From Sanghuangporus weigelae (Eukaryota; Basidiomycota; Agaricomycetes; Hymenochaetales; Hymenochaetaceae): a stretch of DNA of 64,000 bases. The translations under genes and the position numbers were made by a program. The stretch is taken from assembly GCA_033182465.1 (NCBI GenBank), contig CP137328.1, positions 620,001-684,000 on the forward strand, given 5' to 3'. How positions within the stretch are numbered: position 1 is the stretch's first letter; every line of letters begins with the position of its first letter. The notes under the pieces were generated by a model, which worked only from the letters and a program-made list of their open reading frames with translations, did not search any database and was not told the DNA's origin. Shown piece after piece: positions 1 to 14,200 of the stretch.

Positions 1-315
1 CGTAGTCCAGTGACCCCAAGTTCGTCAGTACGGCTTCGACGAGAAGCAACGTGAGAGCGCTCCGTCAAGATACGAATCTTGTTAGGATGCCCCATGCCAT
101 CGCTCTCCCATCGCACATTGTCAGCGCTCTTTGGATGAGGTTAGCGTGGACGGCGGACAACAGCTATGACGAGATTGGCGCACTTGCAAGAATTCGTCAC
201 AGATCCAGCAGATGACAGTACGTCCGTCCCTTGAATATTGAATCTCGTGCTCCTCTACAGTCTCGTAGTCATGCTGAAGCCAGACAGCAAAAGGATACTT
301 TGAATGGTCAGGCAT
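1..315 (-). CDS. DUF7918-like protein, 5' part only (cut by window edge)
   Basis: The reading frame from the ATG at 315 gives an N-terminus containing AVWLQHDYETVEEHEIQ and then DGRTVICWICDE. This matches the start of the complete DUF7918-like gene at 16424 (VEEH.../RTV..W...E against LEEYGAQ/RTVTTWVASE). Right after CDEFLQ there is a donor GTGCGC, at the same place where the 16424 gene has its first intron after SELGK, so intron position also supports the relationship. A possible acceptor near 127 lets a second exon run open to base 1, but its sequence is not clearly domain-like. The function of DUF7918 proteins is unknown. The rest of the gene lies outside the window. Domain name is from recall; the link to the 16424 gene is seen in the sequence. 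Confidence 0.45.
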
Positions 316-836
316 ACCAGTTTGTTCGAGTCCAGAAGGGAGTTAAAGCAGGGGATTGCGCGGAGCTCCCATCTCGATGCTAACTGCGCCAGCCTTATAC
401 ATAGACATATCATGGTGCGAAGATGCGACCGCATCTGAGGCCATGCCAATTCCTTTTATGATGCTGATTGTGACAATGGACAATAGATAAACTGACTCGT
501 CTGGTGAGAACACACTAGGAAACAATTGAAATGCTAAGCGAGTCCGCTCAAGATTCCAGCAATCCAGATCATGTCGGAGTGTCTTCCGTTTCGAAGGGAA
601 AGAATGGCTTCTGCCGCGAAATAAACGAGATTCGCTAATATTTTTGCAACGCAGAAAGTGAAGAATACAGAACGAGAAAGATGACTCGCCAGTGACCGAG
701 CAAATTTATGTGGGACTCATGTACCTATTATAGATATGTTAATCATGTGACGAACAAACTTTTGGTTTAACGCTGCTCGTAGTGCACACTGAACCTTTGA
801 AGTCTGCGCACTCATCTTCAGTTCTAATCAGTCAGT
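316..836. other. Intergenic, divergent promoter region
   Basis: Lies between the minus-strand gene starting at 315 and PRP43 starting at 837. It is the likely shared upstream region of the two. Short minus-strand open frames here have no protein-like composition. I see no repeat or RNA gene. Confidence 0.4.
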
Positions 837-3709
<2,873 letters not shown>

Positions 3710-3982
3710 ATGCTAGCATTTGTTGTGTAGTAATTCATTATGCATCTGACATCCTTTGAATAGTGCGAGTTAAGATTAGATTTCTTCAGCATTTGTCCCT
3801 TTTCTTACTTATAGATTAGGAAGGTTTGCAGGTCTGTCTTTAAATGATTGTGCGATTCGTTCAAACCCAGATCATTTGATTGTGCTGCATTGAACGCACT
3901 GAACGACATAAATATTCTATAAGCCAGGGACTTCATAGCCGCTCTCAGTCTAAATCGCGCAACTGGTTACTACTGCCGCTTT

Positions 3983-5767
3983 TCAATCTAGTGGGCTCTG
4001 CATGATAGATGCCTGAAGACGCCTGGATGAGGTATCGCATTTGTTGACAAGGTCAAAAGCAACGTCCGCAAGAAGCCAGTCTTCTTCATTATGAGCGACA
4101 GCTTGCATTAATTGTTCGGAGAACAAACGGATCAACTCAAGGACTTGGTGGGCGCTGGTCTTCTGGGCTTGTTCTGCTGAAGACGGGGTTCGGGGCGGAA
4201 ATGTCGTCTCGACAACGTTCTTGCGTTCCACAGCTAGTGTGGTCATACGGGAAGCTCCCGCAGGATCTGAAACTTTCTTACCATCGTGCTCTGATACGCC
4301 GGGTTTCGACCTGTTTAGGCGACTTGGAGTAGAAGAGAGAGAAGAATCAGAGGAGTCTTCTACTTCGAGGACCTCAACATTCGCCCGCTTGGAATATTGA
4401 AGACGGGGTTTACAAACAGATTCTGAACGACCTAATTCAGCAGAGCATAATATACAGAAGCGTGAGAATGGCGGTTCGTTATATGCGAATGAGAGTGCAG
4501 ACCTTTCGAAGTTGTTGCCAGTATAGGAGTCATTCCCACCCGGTTCTTTTGGCTATGTGCTCTAATGACGGTCGGATGAGGGAGATGATCCAGGATACAT
4601 TCACTAAGTTTGATCTTATTTGCTAGCTTCGACCGCTTTGTTCGTTGCTGAGACAAGCGTCCATCGGGCATTTCGCAGCTACGGGCGTGCTTGTGTGGGT
4701 GACTATATCTAATTGGTGTCTCGATAATATTTGCATCACTAGTCTAAAACATAGGGAGGATTTCGCGATTAGCATGCACTCAGGGACACTGACTACGAGA
4801 ACAACGCAAATGAACAACTTACGTTCATCGACGCGTCGTTTCCTTCCGAAGCCCCTGCTTCCAATCGTCTAAGTTCTCGAAAGGTAAATTCTGATAAATA
4901 ATTAGTAGGCATGCAGATTTATTTGCTAGATAGTTAGGGACAAACAGACTTGAGGGCCATATATGAACTCAAACATTGCAATCGGTTCCGGATGAAAAGT
5001 ATCAAATGGCCTGCTACAGAAATTCTCATGCTGTGGCACATATTTTTTGCGTAGTATAGACTCGGACAGACTTGTTGAGAATAGTATTTGCGCTATTTCT
5101 CAGCATACAAATGTAAACACGTGAATCAACCACTTACACAATGCTATGACGCTCAATGGATTCATCATCTTCATTAGCAGAAGGCGTATTCCATTCCTTC
5201 AAGGGACGAGGAGGTAGTTTGGATTCCTCTTCTTCGCCTTCTTGGGAAAGCAGAACAACTTCACTAATTCTGACGGTGATCTTTCCTGTACCAGAGCCAT
5301 TTACACCATGATTTGATGCAGAACCTTGAAAAAGTGCGAATCCTTGTTTCATTACAGAGCAATGACTGGCAAAGAATACCGTTCCTGTCTGCCAAAGTAA
5401 AAACAAAGGATCTGAGTAAACTTTCGTTGAACCATGATCCTGCAAAACAGGTTGGACCCTTTGACGGAGACAGGATTGCTTTTCCAACATGTTGTCCTTC
5501 TATATAGACATCTGCACGAGCACGAGCAGTGGATCTCGTCTGATACTCTTGGACATGCACTGAAAGCTCCTTTGTTGAGAGGAAACAGTCAAAAGTTATT
5601 CTAGAGTGTTAGTGAGGTTGATTACTTACTGCAGCAACCTTACTGAAAATAAAACAGCTCGATGTCCGTCCTTCAACGCCATCTCCAATTTGTTGAGCGC
5701 GTTTAGCATCAATGTCGACCCAAGCGTCAAATCTGCCAAGTCGGCTTTGACGAGACCTGGGTGACAT
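3983..5767 (-). CDS. DUF7918-like protein, tandem paralogue A, zinc cluster lost
   Basis: Start chosen at 5767 (MSPRSRQ...GRFDAWV), matching the starts of paralogues B and C. Exon 1 ends at 5630 (donor GTAAGT). The next exons read ELSVHVQEYQ, ARADVYIEG, GKAILSPSKGP, then GKITVRISEVVLL, PRPLKEW and IERHSIV, then RPFDTFHPEPIAMFEFIYGP, the domain end shared with the gene at 16424. A linker follows, then a last exon from about 4438 with an acidic serine-rich stretch and the tail LFSEQLMQAV...DLVNKCD shared by all three copies. About 450 aa. Where B and C carry six cysteines, A keeps only the last one (RSCEMPDG) plus the downstream KRSKLAN motif (KRQKLTN in B). The deletion removes the metal site. 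Role unknown; nuclear action would be inference from its paralogues. Confidence 0.7.
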
Positions 5768-6608
5768 GCAGTGTGCAGCCTTTACCTTAACTGACGAATT
5801 GTGGCACTTCAGATGCGGCAGTGGACGTTGTTCAGAAGGAGCTTCGTTTAAGAGATGGCAAGAAATGTTCCACAAGAGCTTCTGGACCGCCTTTCAAGAA
5901 TCTTATGATTCCTTCAATAATGCACCCTGTTTCAGATGTCTGTCATGAGAATATCGAATAAATTCAATAATGCTTTGGCCGAACCTTCTTGGAAATCTCG
6001 AAGCTGGCAAATGAGGTTTATCGATAATTAGATATAAATACAGAGCATCTGAATCATTTCGGACCTATGTGTTCTTCTGGTGTACTTCACCGGGAATGTG
6101 TTCTTTGATGGTCAAATGCATTCTTCATCAGATCTTCGAACGAGAAACGGGGAGATAGGTGAATATCTCTCAGGACAATCACTTAAAACTGGCTTCAGAA
6201 AGCACTTCAGAGCTTCTTGTACCTCGGGATGGAGCATCGGAGACTTACTGATAGTTCGACGGTTTTGAGTCATTTCCTTTTCAGGTTCGGCTCGGCTCGG
6301 ATCCGGATCACTTGATCGATGGATGGATAAACTCCAAAATTTAGGCTCGAATGATTTGACCACAAACAACTGCGCCGAAGCAACTTGAAAGCAAGGCAAC
6401 TTACGCTAACGGTCAGCGCATAATTGGATCACATTGGAACGGAACTGTCTCGAAGCGAATGACTTAGATGCTTTCAAAAGGGACCACGGAAATAATTGAG
6501 ATGTCATGACAAAGCACACCACTGAAGCTGACTATCAGGATACATTCTAAAGACATTATAAAGTACTTGGCTTTCGTCCACATCCTCCGTGTGCCGCACG
6601 TTCGAAGT
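5768..6608. other. Intergenic between paralogues A and B
   Basis: Upstream region of A and downstream region of B. A 95-codon minus frame (6112-6399) has no match to the paralogues or to any family I know and looks accidental. No repeat seen. Confidence 0.35.
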
Positions 6609-8542
6609 TCAAGCTTTACTCTGCATATCACAGTTGTCGCTATGTTTCTCCTTAATTTTCTTCAGTGCAGACATCTGAAGACTCCGAAATGAGGCATCAC
6701 ATTTGTTAACGAGTTCCAAGACGACGTCTGTGATGATTTCATCTTGTTCGCTGCGGGTGACCAGCTCCATCAGCTGTTCAGAAAAGGCCTTTATCGACTG
6801 CAAGAGTTGCTGAGTATCAGTTCTCTCGATTTGTACCGTTTGGGATGGTTTCTTGGACGGGACCTTCGTTTCGGTGGTGGGTTTGCAGGAAGCTTCTGCC
6901 GTATGTGAAGTCTTCTTATCATTCCCAGAAGCCCAAGTCACTTTTGGTGTAGTGTCGTGAAGCTTGCGCTTATTGGCACTAGCTTCGGCGATGGAACCGG
7001 CGTGTTTTCTCAGACGACGAGATGTTGGGTGACAATCTCGCGTCTCTACTGACGAGTGATCGGAAGGTTCAGAGGAATCGTTGATCTCACACGCCATTGT
7101 GTCTGCGCACTTGGGATATCGAGGATCAATCTCAGAACCAGGTTCCGAGGAACTGGATGTGTCGGAATCTAACTATTTATGAATATGATGCTCCATTAGA
7201 AAGCAGGTATGCATGCAAACCTTTAATAACTGCTTCAGAGTCATTCCTTATGGTAAAATCAGATTGAGACTTGTGACCAAACTCAGTGATCTTGGTGCAG
7301 TTCGTTAGTTTTTGCCGTTTTACTTCCGCTTGCCGAACTATCCGAGGAAGATTGCAACCCTTTCTGAGTTTCGTGCAGCGCTGACAAGTATTCGATGTGC
7401 CGCCATTCGGAATGCAAGCTACTCCTGCGTCTTTACAACGCCAGCATTCAGCAGAAGTTGCTGAAGTGTCGCAATCACGCGAACGTTTTGTCGGAGACCC
7501 ATATGTTATGATTCCCTTGGAAGGATTAATATTCGGGTGATTCTGCTATAAATAAAACAATACAAGTTGTAAGTGCAAATACCGAGTAAAGAGTCAACTG
7601 GGCCAAAAAAAATGAGCCCACCTGTACGTCGCTGAAAGATGATCCAGAAGACCCTAATTGACCAAGTTTTTTTTGTAAGAACGCTGAAGAAGATTTCCTC
7701 AGGACAATACAAAACCAAGCATATTCAACGCACCCTCGGATCCGTACACGAACTCGAATATAGCAACTGGTTCAGGATCGCTAGTGTCAAATTGCCGGCT
7801 GCGAAAGAAAGAGTTGTGCTGCAGATTATGTTTCTGCCATTTTACGGTCTCGGCCAGACTAATCATACAGTGCATTCAAATCATTGAGGTCTAACGAAGG
7901 CAAGCAGAAATACTTACACTACACTGTGTCGTTCAATGTCCTCATCATTCTCTATGATCGGAGACACCTGCCATTCCTTCAGCGGACGAGGTAGGCCTTT
8001 TAATTCCTGAAGCAAAACGATCTCGGTTATTTTAACTATGATCTTCCCGGCACCCGAAGAGATGTATTGCTTATTAGGAGAGTCGTCTTTGAATAAAACT
8101 GAGGTCGCAATTGCTCTCTTTACTCGTGTAATCAGCATGGCAAAGCGTACCTCCCATCTTCCGCGCTGGAATAAATTTTAACGGTATGACGGAGTTTCCA
8201 TCTATCCAAGAACCAGAGAAGCAGCGAGGACCGTCTGAAGGAGAGAGGATAGCTTTTCCGATATGCACTCCTTCAATATAAACATCTGCTCTAGCGCACG
8301 CAGAAGTCATACTCGGATATTCTTGTACAAATACAGCAAGCTCCTAGTAACGTAGTAGGAGTGAGGTTCAGAGAAATATTAATAATGACTGGTATGACGA
8401 AAAGGCTACTCACGGCGCCGGTCCTACTCACAATGAAACACGTCGATGTTCGACCGTTCACACCGTCTCCGTATTGCTTAGCACGTTCTCCGTCAATCTC
8501 GACCCAGGCATCAAACCTACCATGACGACTCTCGCGAACCAT
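6609..8542 (-). CDS. DUF7918-like protein with Zn(II)2Cys6-type cluster, tandem paralogue B
   Basis: Start at 8542 (MVRESRHGRFDAWVEIDG); a further in-frame ATG at 8584 would add 14 residues but B then no longer matches the starts of A and C. After an intron come ARADVYIEGVHIGKAILSPS, an exon with AGKIIVKITEIVLL, PRPLKEW and IERHSVV, and the domain end QFDTSDPEPVAIFEFVYG. The exon near 7530 starts QNHPNINPSKGI and leads into a cysteine cluster at 7446-7354 with spacing C-x2-C-x6-C-x9-C-x2-C-x6-C, followed by a basic KRQKLTN segment. The last exon is polar, then has SIKAFSEQLMELV and VLELVNKCDASFRSL, a helical tail shared with A and C. The cysteine spacing fits the fungal Zn(II)2Cys6 pattern, so DNA binding is possible. 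That role is inference; basic residues sit in the second half of the cluster rather than the first, which is unusual. Confidence 0.72.
7354..7446 (-). other. Six-cysteine cluster of paralogue B (Zn2Cys6 spacing)
   Basis: Encodes 31 residues beginning CWRCKDAGVAC and ending CQRCTKLRKGC. The spacing C-x2-C-x6-C-x9-C-x2-C-x6-C lies inside the GAL4-type range C-x2-C-x6-C-x5-12-C-x2-C-x6-8-C. Confidence 0.7.
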
Positions 8543-8923
8543 GACAAACTGATATGTTTTCAAAGGATCACGCGAAGAGGACAAGCGATACGTTAGTGGG
8601 CGTAAGTTGGAAAGAACATTACGAATGCAGAAGGCGTTTCATGCGAATTTCTAACTAAGCGGAGGTTAAATGTTCACAGGTCCAGCTCTTCAGCATCTCC
8701 CCTATCTCGCACATATTGGTCTGTATTAAATTCAAGTATTCACCATCTACCACGAGTTTGATACGCGGAGGAATCGTTTTCAAACGAACGAAACTGATGA
8801 AAGCAACAACAAGATCTAAAGAGTCTCCACTTACTACTCTCGCAACTAATGAACAGACTTCTCAAAGAGTGGCTACGTGAACGACACCACGGTTTAGGCG
8901 CTATACGTAATGCACGAGCGCAC
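8543..8923. other. Intergenic between paralogues B and C
   Basis: Upstream region of B and 3' region of C. No open frame, repeat or RNA gene that I can support. Confidence 0.4.
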
Positions 8924-10842
8924 TCATTCGCGCTTCCCTTCTTTCTTGACCTGAGAAATAGAGCCTCGAAGGCGCCTGGAGAACCTATCGCGTTTGGAAA
9001 CAAGGTTCATGATAGCGTCAGTGGTCATCTCTGTTTGTCCGTTCTGGGTCGTGAGTTCCATGAGCTGGCTGGCGAATGAGTGATACGATCGGAGGATCCC
9101 AGATACGTGGTTCACTTCAGCTGCCTGAGTTGGTTCAGCTTCAGAGTATCTCTTAGTTGAGCCGGGCTCTCTGTCGCATTCCGTGCGGTCCGGCGATGTC
9201 TCTATGTGAAAAGGATCTCCTTCCGCTTCTCGCGAGTCCCTATTCTCTGCGGACACTGGTACTGCTGTTGCTGCAGATGCGCCTTCTTGATTATCTGCTT
9301 CATTCGAGGGACCGGAATTCTGTGAATGGTCTTGTTGAAAATGAGCAGATTGAATCCGGTTCGGCGTCTCAACGTTGAAGACATCGGGCGTGTCATGAAC
9401 TTCACGTGCTTTATCGACTGGATCAGGATCAGAAATGAGGATAACAGAGCAAGGCGTACCTTCTGATTCAGTATCTGAGTCGGAGCTCTCACACCAAACC
9501 CTCTTATCGTTAGCTCTTGCGAGGCGGGGCTGATTGCGACGTTTCAGTTTGTTCTTCTCTGTGTATGTCCGGCCCACATCTCCTGGTCTCTTTTTTCCTG
9601 AGGCGATTTGAACCACCCAACGCAAATCACAGCCCCTTCTCCATCTTGCACATCTCTGGCAAACCTTTGATCTACCACCTCTCGGCACACAGTCCACTCC
9701 GGCGTCTGCGCACCGTGTACACTCTTCATCGGAATCGGAAGATGACCATCCATCATACGTGTCACAGCTGCGAGCACGCTTTTTTGATCGCCTGCATCTT
9801 GTAGGAGTTCCAATGGAGGATCTCTGACTAGCGTTCTGAAAGAGAATATGTTTAATACATCGATCTAATGGTAGACAAAAGGCCTACTTCATCCGGGCTG
9901 CTATGAGATATCGAACATTCAGGCTCTCTGAGTCCATCCGAACTGCATGTTCCGAGATCTTTTGCATCTAATTTATTAACCTCTCTAGATACAAATTCTT
10001 GGGTGAGGTTAGTCATGAGTTCTATAAGTAAAATCCTGGCGAACCTTCAGGACCATAGATAAATTCAAAGATTGCAACCGGTTCTGGCTTCAAGCAATCA
10101 AACGGCTCGCTATGAAAGTGTTGGAACTGCCGCTGAGGATTGTACTTCTTCTCCTTCGTAAAATTAGCGAGCCTAGATATGGAAACTTACTTCGGCAAGT
10201 TTCTGAATGGGACTCAACCGATGGACTTACACGACGGTGTGGCATTCCATCTCCTCATCTTGTTCAACAACAGAGGGTGGTTCCCATTCCTGCATTGGCT
10301 CCGGTCGTATGTAAATATCCTCATCTTCATCAACACCATATAGAACAATGATTTCACTGATCCTGATCTCTATTTTTCCTGCATCTTCTGAGAGGCATTG
10401 TCTGTCTGATGAAAGTCGGAGCGTCAACTTGCATTACTTTGTTTCTGCTTATTGAGCGCACCATTCTTCTTCGCAAGAGAAAATATGAAAGGTCTGAGTG
10501 ATTCATCGTCGATCCACGAACCTGCGAAACAACATGGACGCTTTGACGGAGACAACACAGATTTTCCCACGTGTATTCCGTCAATGAAGACATCCGCGCG
10601 GGCGGAAGCAGAAGTCGTACTTGGGAATTCTTGCACGAATATTGAAACTTCCTGTTTAAAATAGCGAGAGAGGGTCAAGAGACGTACTGTCTCGGAGCGA
10701 ACGACATGCTCACCGCGTCTACCCTACTTTTTACAAGGCATTTTACCGTACGTCCGTGAATGCCACTTCCGAATTCTTCAGCGCGCTTGCCGTCAATTTT
10801 GATCCATGCGTCAAACCGTCCATGTCGTTGTCGGAGAGACAT
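8924..10842 (-). CDS. DUF7918-like protein with Zn(II)2Cys6-type cluster, tandem paralogue C
   Basis: Start at 10842 (MSLRQRHGRFDAWIKIDG). Exon 1 ends ...SRVDA before GTGAGCATG; exon 2 begins EVSIFVQEF and holds ARADVFIDGIHVGKSVLSPS and GSWIDDESLRPF. The next splice in phase joins KNG to EDAGKIEIRISEI, so C lacks about 20 residues present there in A and B. Then come CHTVV and EPFDCLKPEPVAIFEFIYG, the family domain end. After an EVNKLDAKDLG exon the large exon begins NASQRSSIGTP, carries SSSDSDEE and the six-cysteine cluster at 9721-9629 (same spacing as B), then a long acidic, serine-rich linker and the shared tail SYHSFASQLMELT...IMNLVSKRD. About 560 aa. Possible nuclear regulator by cluster type; no direct evidence of function. 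Confidence 0.72.
9629..9721 (-). other. Six-cysteine cluster of paralogue C (Zn2Cys6 spacing)
   Basis: Encodes CTRCADAGVDC, nine residues, then CQRCARWRRGC. Length (93 nt) and all spacings equal those of paralogue B while other residues differ, which points to constraint on the cysteines. Confidence 0.7.
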
Positions 10843-11203
10843 AGTGAGGCGACAAATGGCTCAGGACGATAACCATGTACAATAATGGCCGAAAACAAGA
10901 TGCGTCATTCGGCGTGGTATGCAAAGGATATTGATCAGTCACGAAGAGACGGCGTTTGTCCACGAGAGCTTCTTTCAAGCTAAGCAGAGTCTATTTCAAT
11001 CCCAGTTCTTTCAGCTTCTCCCGTCGATCGGGTTGAAAACTGCCATCAGAACTGTCCAACATCAACGCGGAAGGAAATCAGTAAACAACACCGGAGAAAT
11101 CCCATTGTGATCCATTCGCCGACAAACCGAGTGCCAAAGAAAAATTTCTATACAATGTACTGCAAAAGCAACATAACATCAGCTATTTTGCCATCTACAA
11201 ATA
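10843..11203. other. Intergenic between paralogue C and VAS1
   Basis: Upstream region of paralogue C and the 3' flank of the valyl-tRNA synthetase gene, which is also on the minus strand. A 63-codon plus frame here is not protein-like. Nothing else seen. Confidence 0.4.
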
Positions 11204-14200
11204 TCACTTCAATTTCGCAAAAGATTCCTTTGAAAGTTTTAGCGTGACTATCTCAGCCTCACAAGTCTTCAACCTCTCCGCATTCGTCACACGAACGTTC
11301 TCAGGAACGGCCGTTTCGTAGTCCGGACCTGCCATTTGTTTCCGGAGTTTGTCGGCGGCGAGGTTGGTAACGTCAAGTTTTTTGTCGATCTTCGCTATCT
11401 CAGCATCGAGGTCCACGAGACCCTGAAGATTCAATTGCGTAAAAAAATAGTCAGAAGATTGGGATGCTGAAGATCGGAAAGATACCAACCCGGACCAGGA
11501 TATGCACGGCGACGGTTGGCGTTAAGACAGCAGATCCGCACCCTGCAGGAATGTCCTGTATTCGCCTAACTACTTCGGCGCCCTTGCATCCTTTCGTGAG
11601 CGTATGAATCGTCGGAAGCTGTGATTCAAACAGCTTCGTCTCTTCGTCGTTCTGTGCGAGGAAGAAAACTGAAAGACAACACAAAAGAATCACTAAGACA
11701 TTCCAACAGAACCAAGCAAGGTATCAGTGACATACGTTTCACGTCACTCTGTATGTTATACTGCGCAGCAAGGGAGCGGCCGGTACGAATTGCACTGAAA
11801 ACGAGATCAAAGTCCCTGTCTTCTTTCTCAGATACGAACGCATCATCGAAGATCGGGAATGAGGACACCATGATAGATGGAGTCGGATCATTCGGTCGCC
11901 TTGGAAGACGCTGCCATAGTTCTTCTGTGACGAATGGCATGAAGGGATGCAAAAGCCGCAGACCATAATCCAAGCATGTGTAGAGCGTATTTTGCGCAGA
12001 ACGACGCATCTCGAGTGAGGCATTCTCGTCGGTCATCGGCTTCATCGCTTCCTAGCAGTGGAAATCAGTAGATTTCTCCCATAAAACTGAGGTAAGTGAC
12101 ATACGATGTAAACATCGCATAGTTCATAGAGCCAGAAGTTGTAGATGGAGGTGGTGGCTAGCATGAAGTTCCGCTCTGTGAGGTATTTGTTCACCTCGCT
12201 GGCTGCGATGTTGAGTTTGTGGAAAATCCACTTCTCGACGAGCGTTTCTTTACCTGTGGGCTGAGAAAACGATTTGCTTTAATGCTCCTTAAAACAGCAG
12301 ATCAATAGCGTACCTTAGCTTGGGATTCCGGCACGAATGTCTCATCTATCTTGAGCAAAGCGAATTTAGTCGCGTTAAAGATTTTATTGCAGAACTTCCG
12401 ATAGCCTTCAACACGTAAGATCTCGAGGTTGATGTCGCGATTACCACTTGTGTATGCACACAAAGCGAATCGCAGCGCATCTGTGCCGCACTGAGGTATA
12501 CCCTTCGGGAAGTCCTTCTTCTGCCCCGTCTTCGCCTTAGCGATCTCCTTCTCGTCGAGATTACCTTCAAGAAGTTGTTCGTGCAGCTTTTCGAGAGAAA
12601 CACCCTGAATGACATCGACTGGGTCGATCACGTTTCCAAGAGATTTGCTCATCTTACGCCCCTGCGCGTCTCGAATCATGGCGTGGCAGAACACCTCCTT
12701 AAATGGCATCTTTCCTGTGAGCTTGATTCCAAGAAGCACCATCCGTGCAACCCAGAAAAAGATGATGTCCCATCCAGTCTCAAGCATGGATGCGGGATAG
12801 TAATGTCTCAGGTCGTCTGTCTCTTTCGGCCAGCCGAGGATAGAGAAGGGCCAGAGACCGGATGAGAACCAGGTGTCCAACACATCTTCGTCCTGTTCGA
12901 GAGAGAATTTTGCGCCAGCAGCAAGCTTGGTGGCGCGCTCTGTCGCCTCTTGTAGCGTTCGTCCGACAACCCAGTTCTTATCATCATCATTGCGATCTTG
13001 CCCCTGACCATCAATGCTCACGAAGTACGCCGGACAACGATGTCCCCACCATAATTGGCGGGAGATGCACCAATCCTGGATACCTTCAAGCCAGCGATAC
13101 CACTCTGCCTCAGACGTTTTTGGATTAATAACGAGTTCGCCTGCCTTCGTGCGTCTTATGGCCTCCTCAGCGAGAGGTTTGCAATCTACCCACCATTGCG
13201 CCTTCAGTACCGGCTCAATGATATCACCTGATTTGGCGCATAACGGAATCTGCATCGGGTTGTCCTTCGTCTCGATGTACAACCCAGCGTCTTTGAGGGC
13301 TTGAACCACCTGAACACGTGCATGGAATCGCTTCACTCCGGCGAATCGCTCGCCCGCATTTGCATTGAATGTCCCATCATCATTCAGGATGTTGATGAAT
13401 TCCAATCCGTGCCGTTTTCCAACTTCGTAGTCGTTAGGATCGTGTGCTGGTGTGATCTTTACGGCACCTGTCCCAAAGTCCATGTCGACAGCTTCTGCGT
13501 CAGTGACAATTGGTAGGCGGCGATTGACGAAGGGATGTCGGGCAAATTTTCCACGTAGGTGCTGTGAAATTAGGATGAGGAACGATAAATAAACACAGAG
13601 TCAAGAGATGTACCTTGTACCGTGGATCGTCCGGATGTACAGCTATAGCAGTATCACCCAGCATCGTTTCGGGACGTGTCGTCGCCACGATGATTTTCTC
13701 ATCTGTGTCCTCAATCGGGTATGCAAATGACGTGATCACACCAAACTCGAACTTCTCCTTCGCATCGTACCCAGGAACGTTCAACAACGTCCGACCCGTC
13801 AATTGCTTTTGATCAACCTCCAGATTGGAGAGAGTCGTGTTCAGTCGGACACACCAGTTCACAAGCCGATTTGCTCGGTAGATGATGCCGTCCTCTCGTA
13901 GTCTGCAAAATGTCTCGACAACGGCTTTTGACAGGTTCTGGCATTTGCTCAGTCAAATACTTGAATTATGTTGATTTCTAGGAGAGCATAATCACCTCGT
14001 CCATCGTGAATGCTACACGATTCCAGTCATAGCTTCCTCCCAATCGCTTTAGCTGACTCGTGATTCGCGTTTGATAGCTTCCGACGATCAGCAAAATGTA
14101 AATACAGCTCAAACACCTAACCATACTTACTCGTTCTTCCAAGCCCAAACAGTTTCTAAGAACTTTTCTCTTCCAAGATCATGCCTTGTCCGCCCAGAAC

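Noticed and set aside
6112-6399. 95-codon minus frame between paralogues A and B
   Set aside because: Does not resemble any part of the paralogues and has no splice partner.
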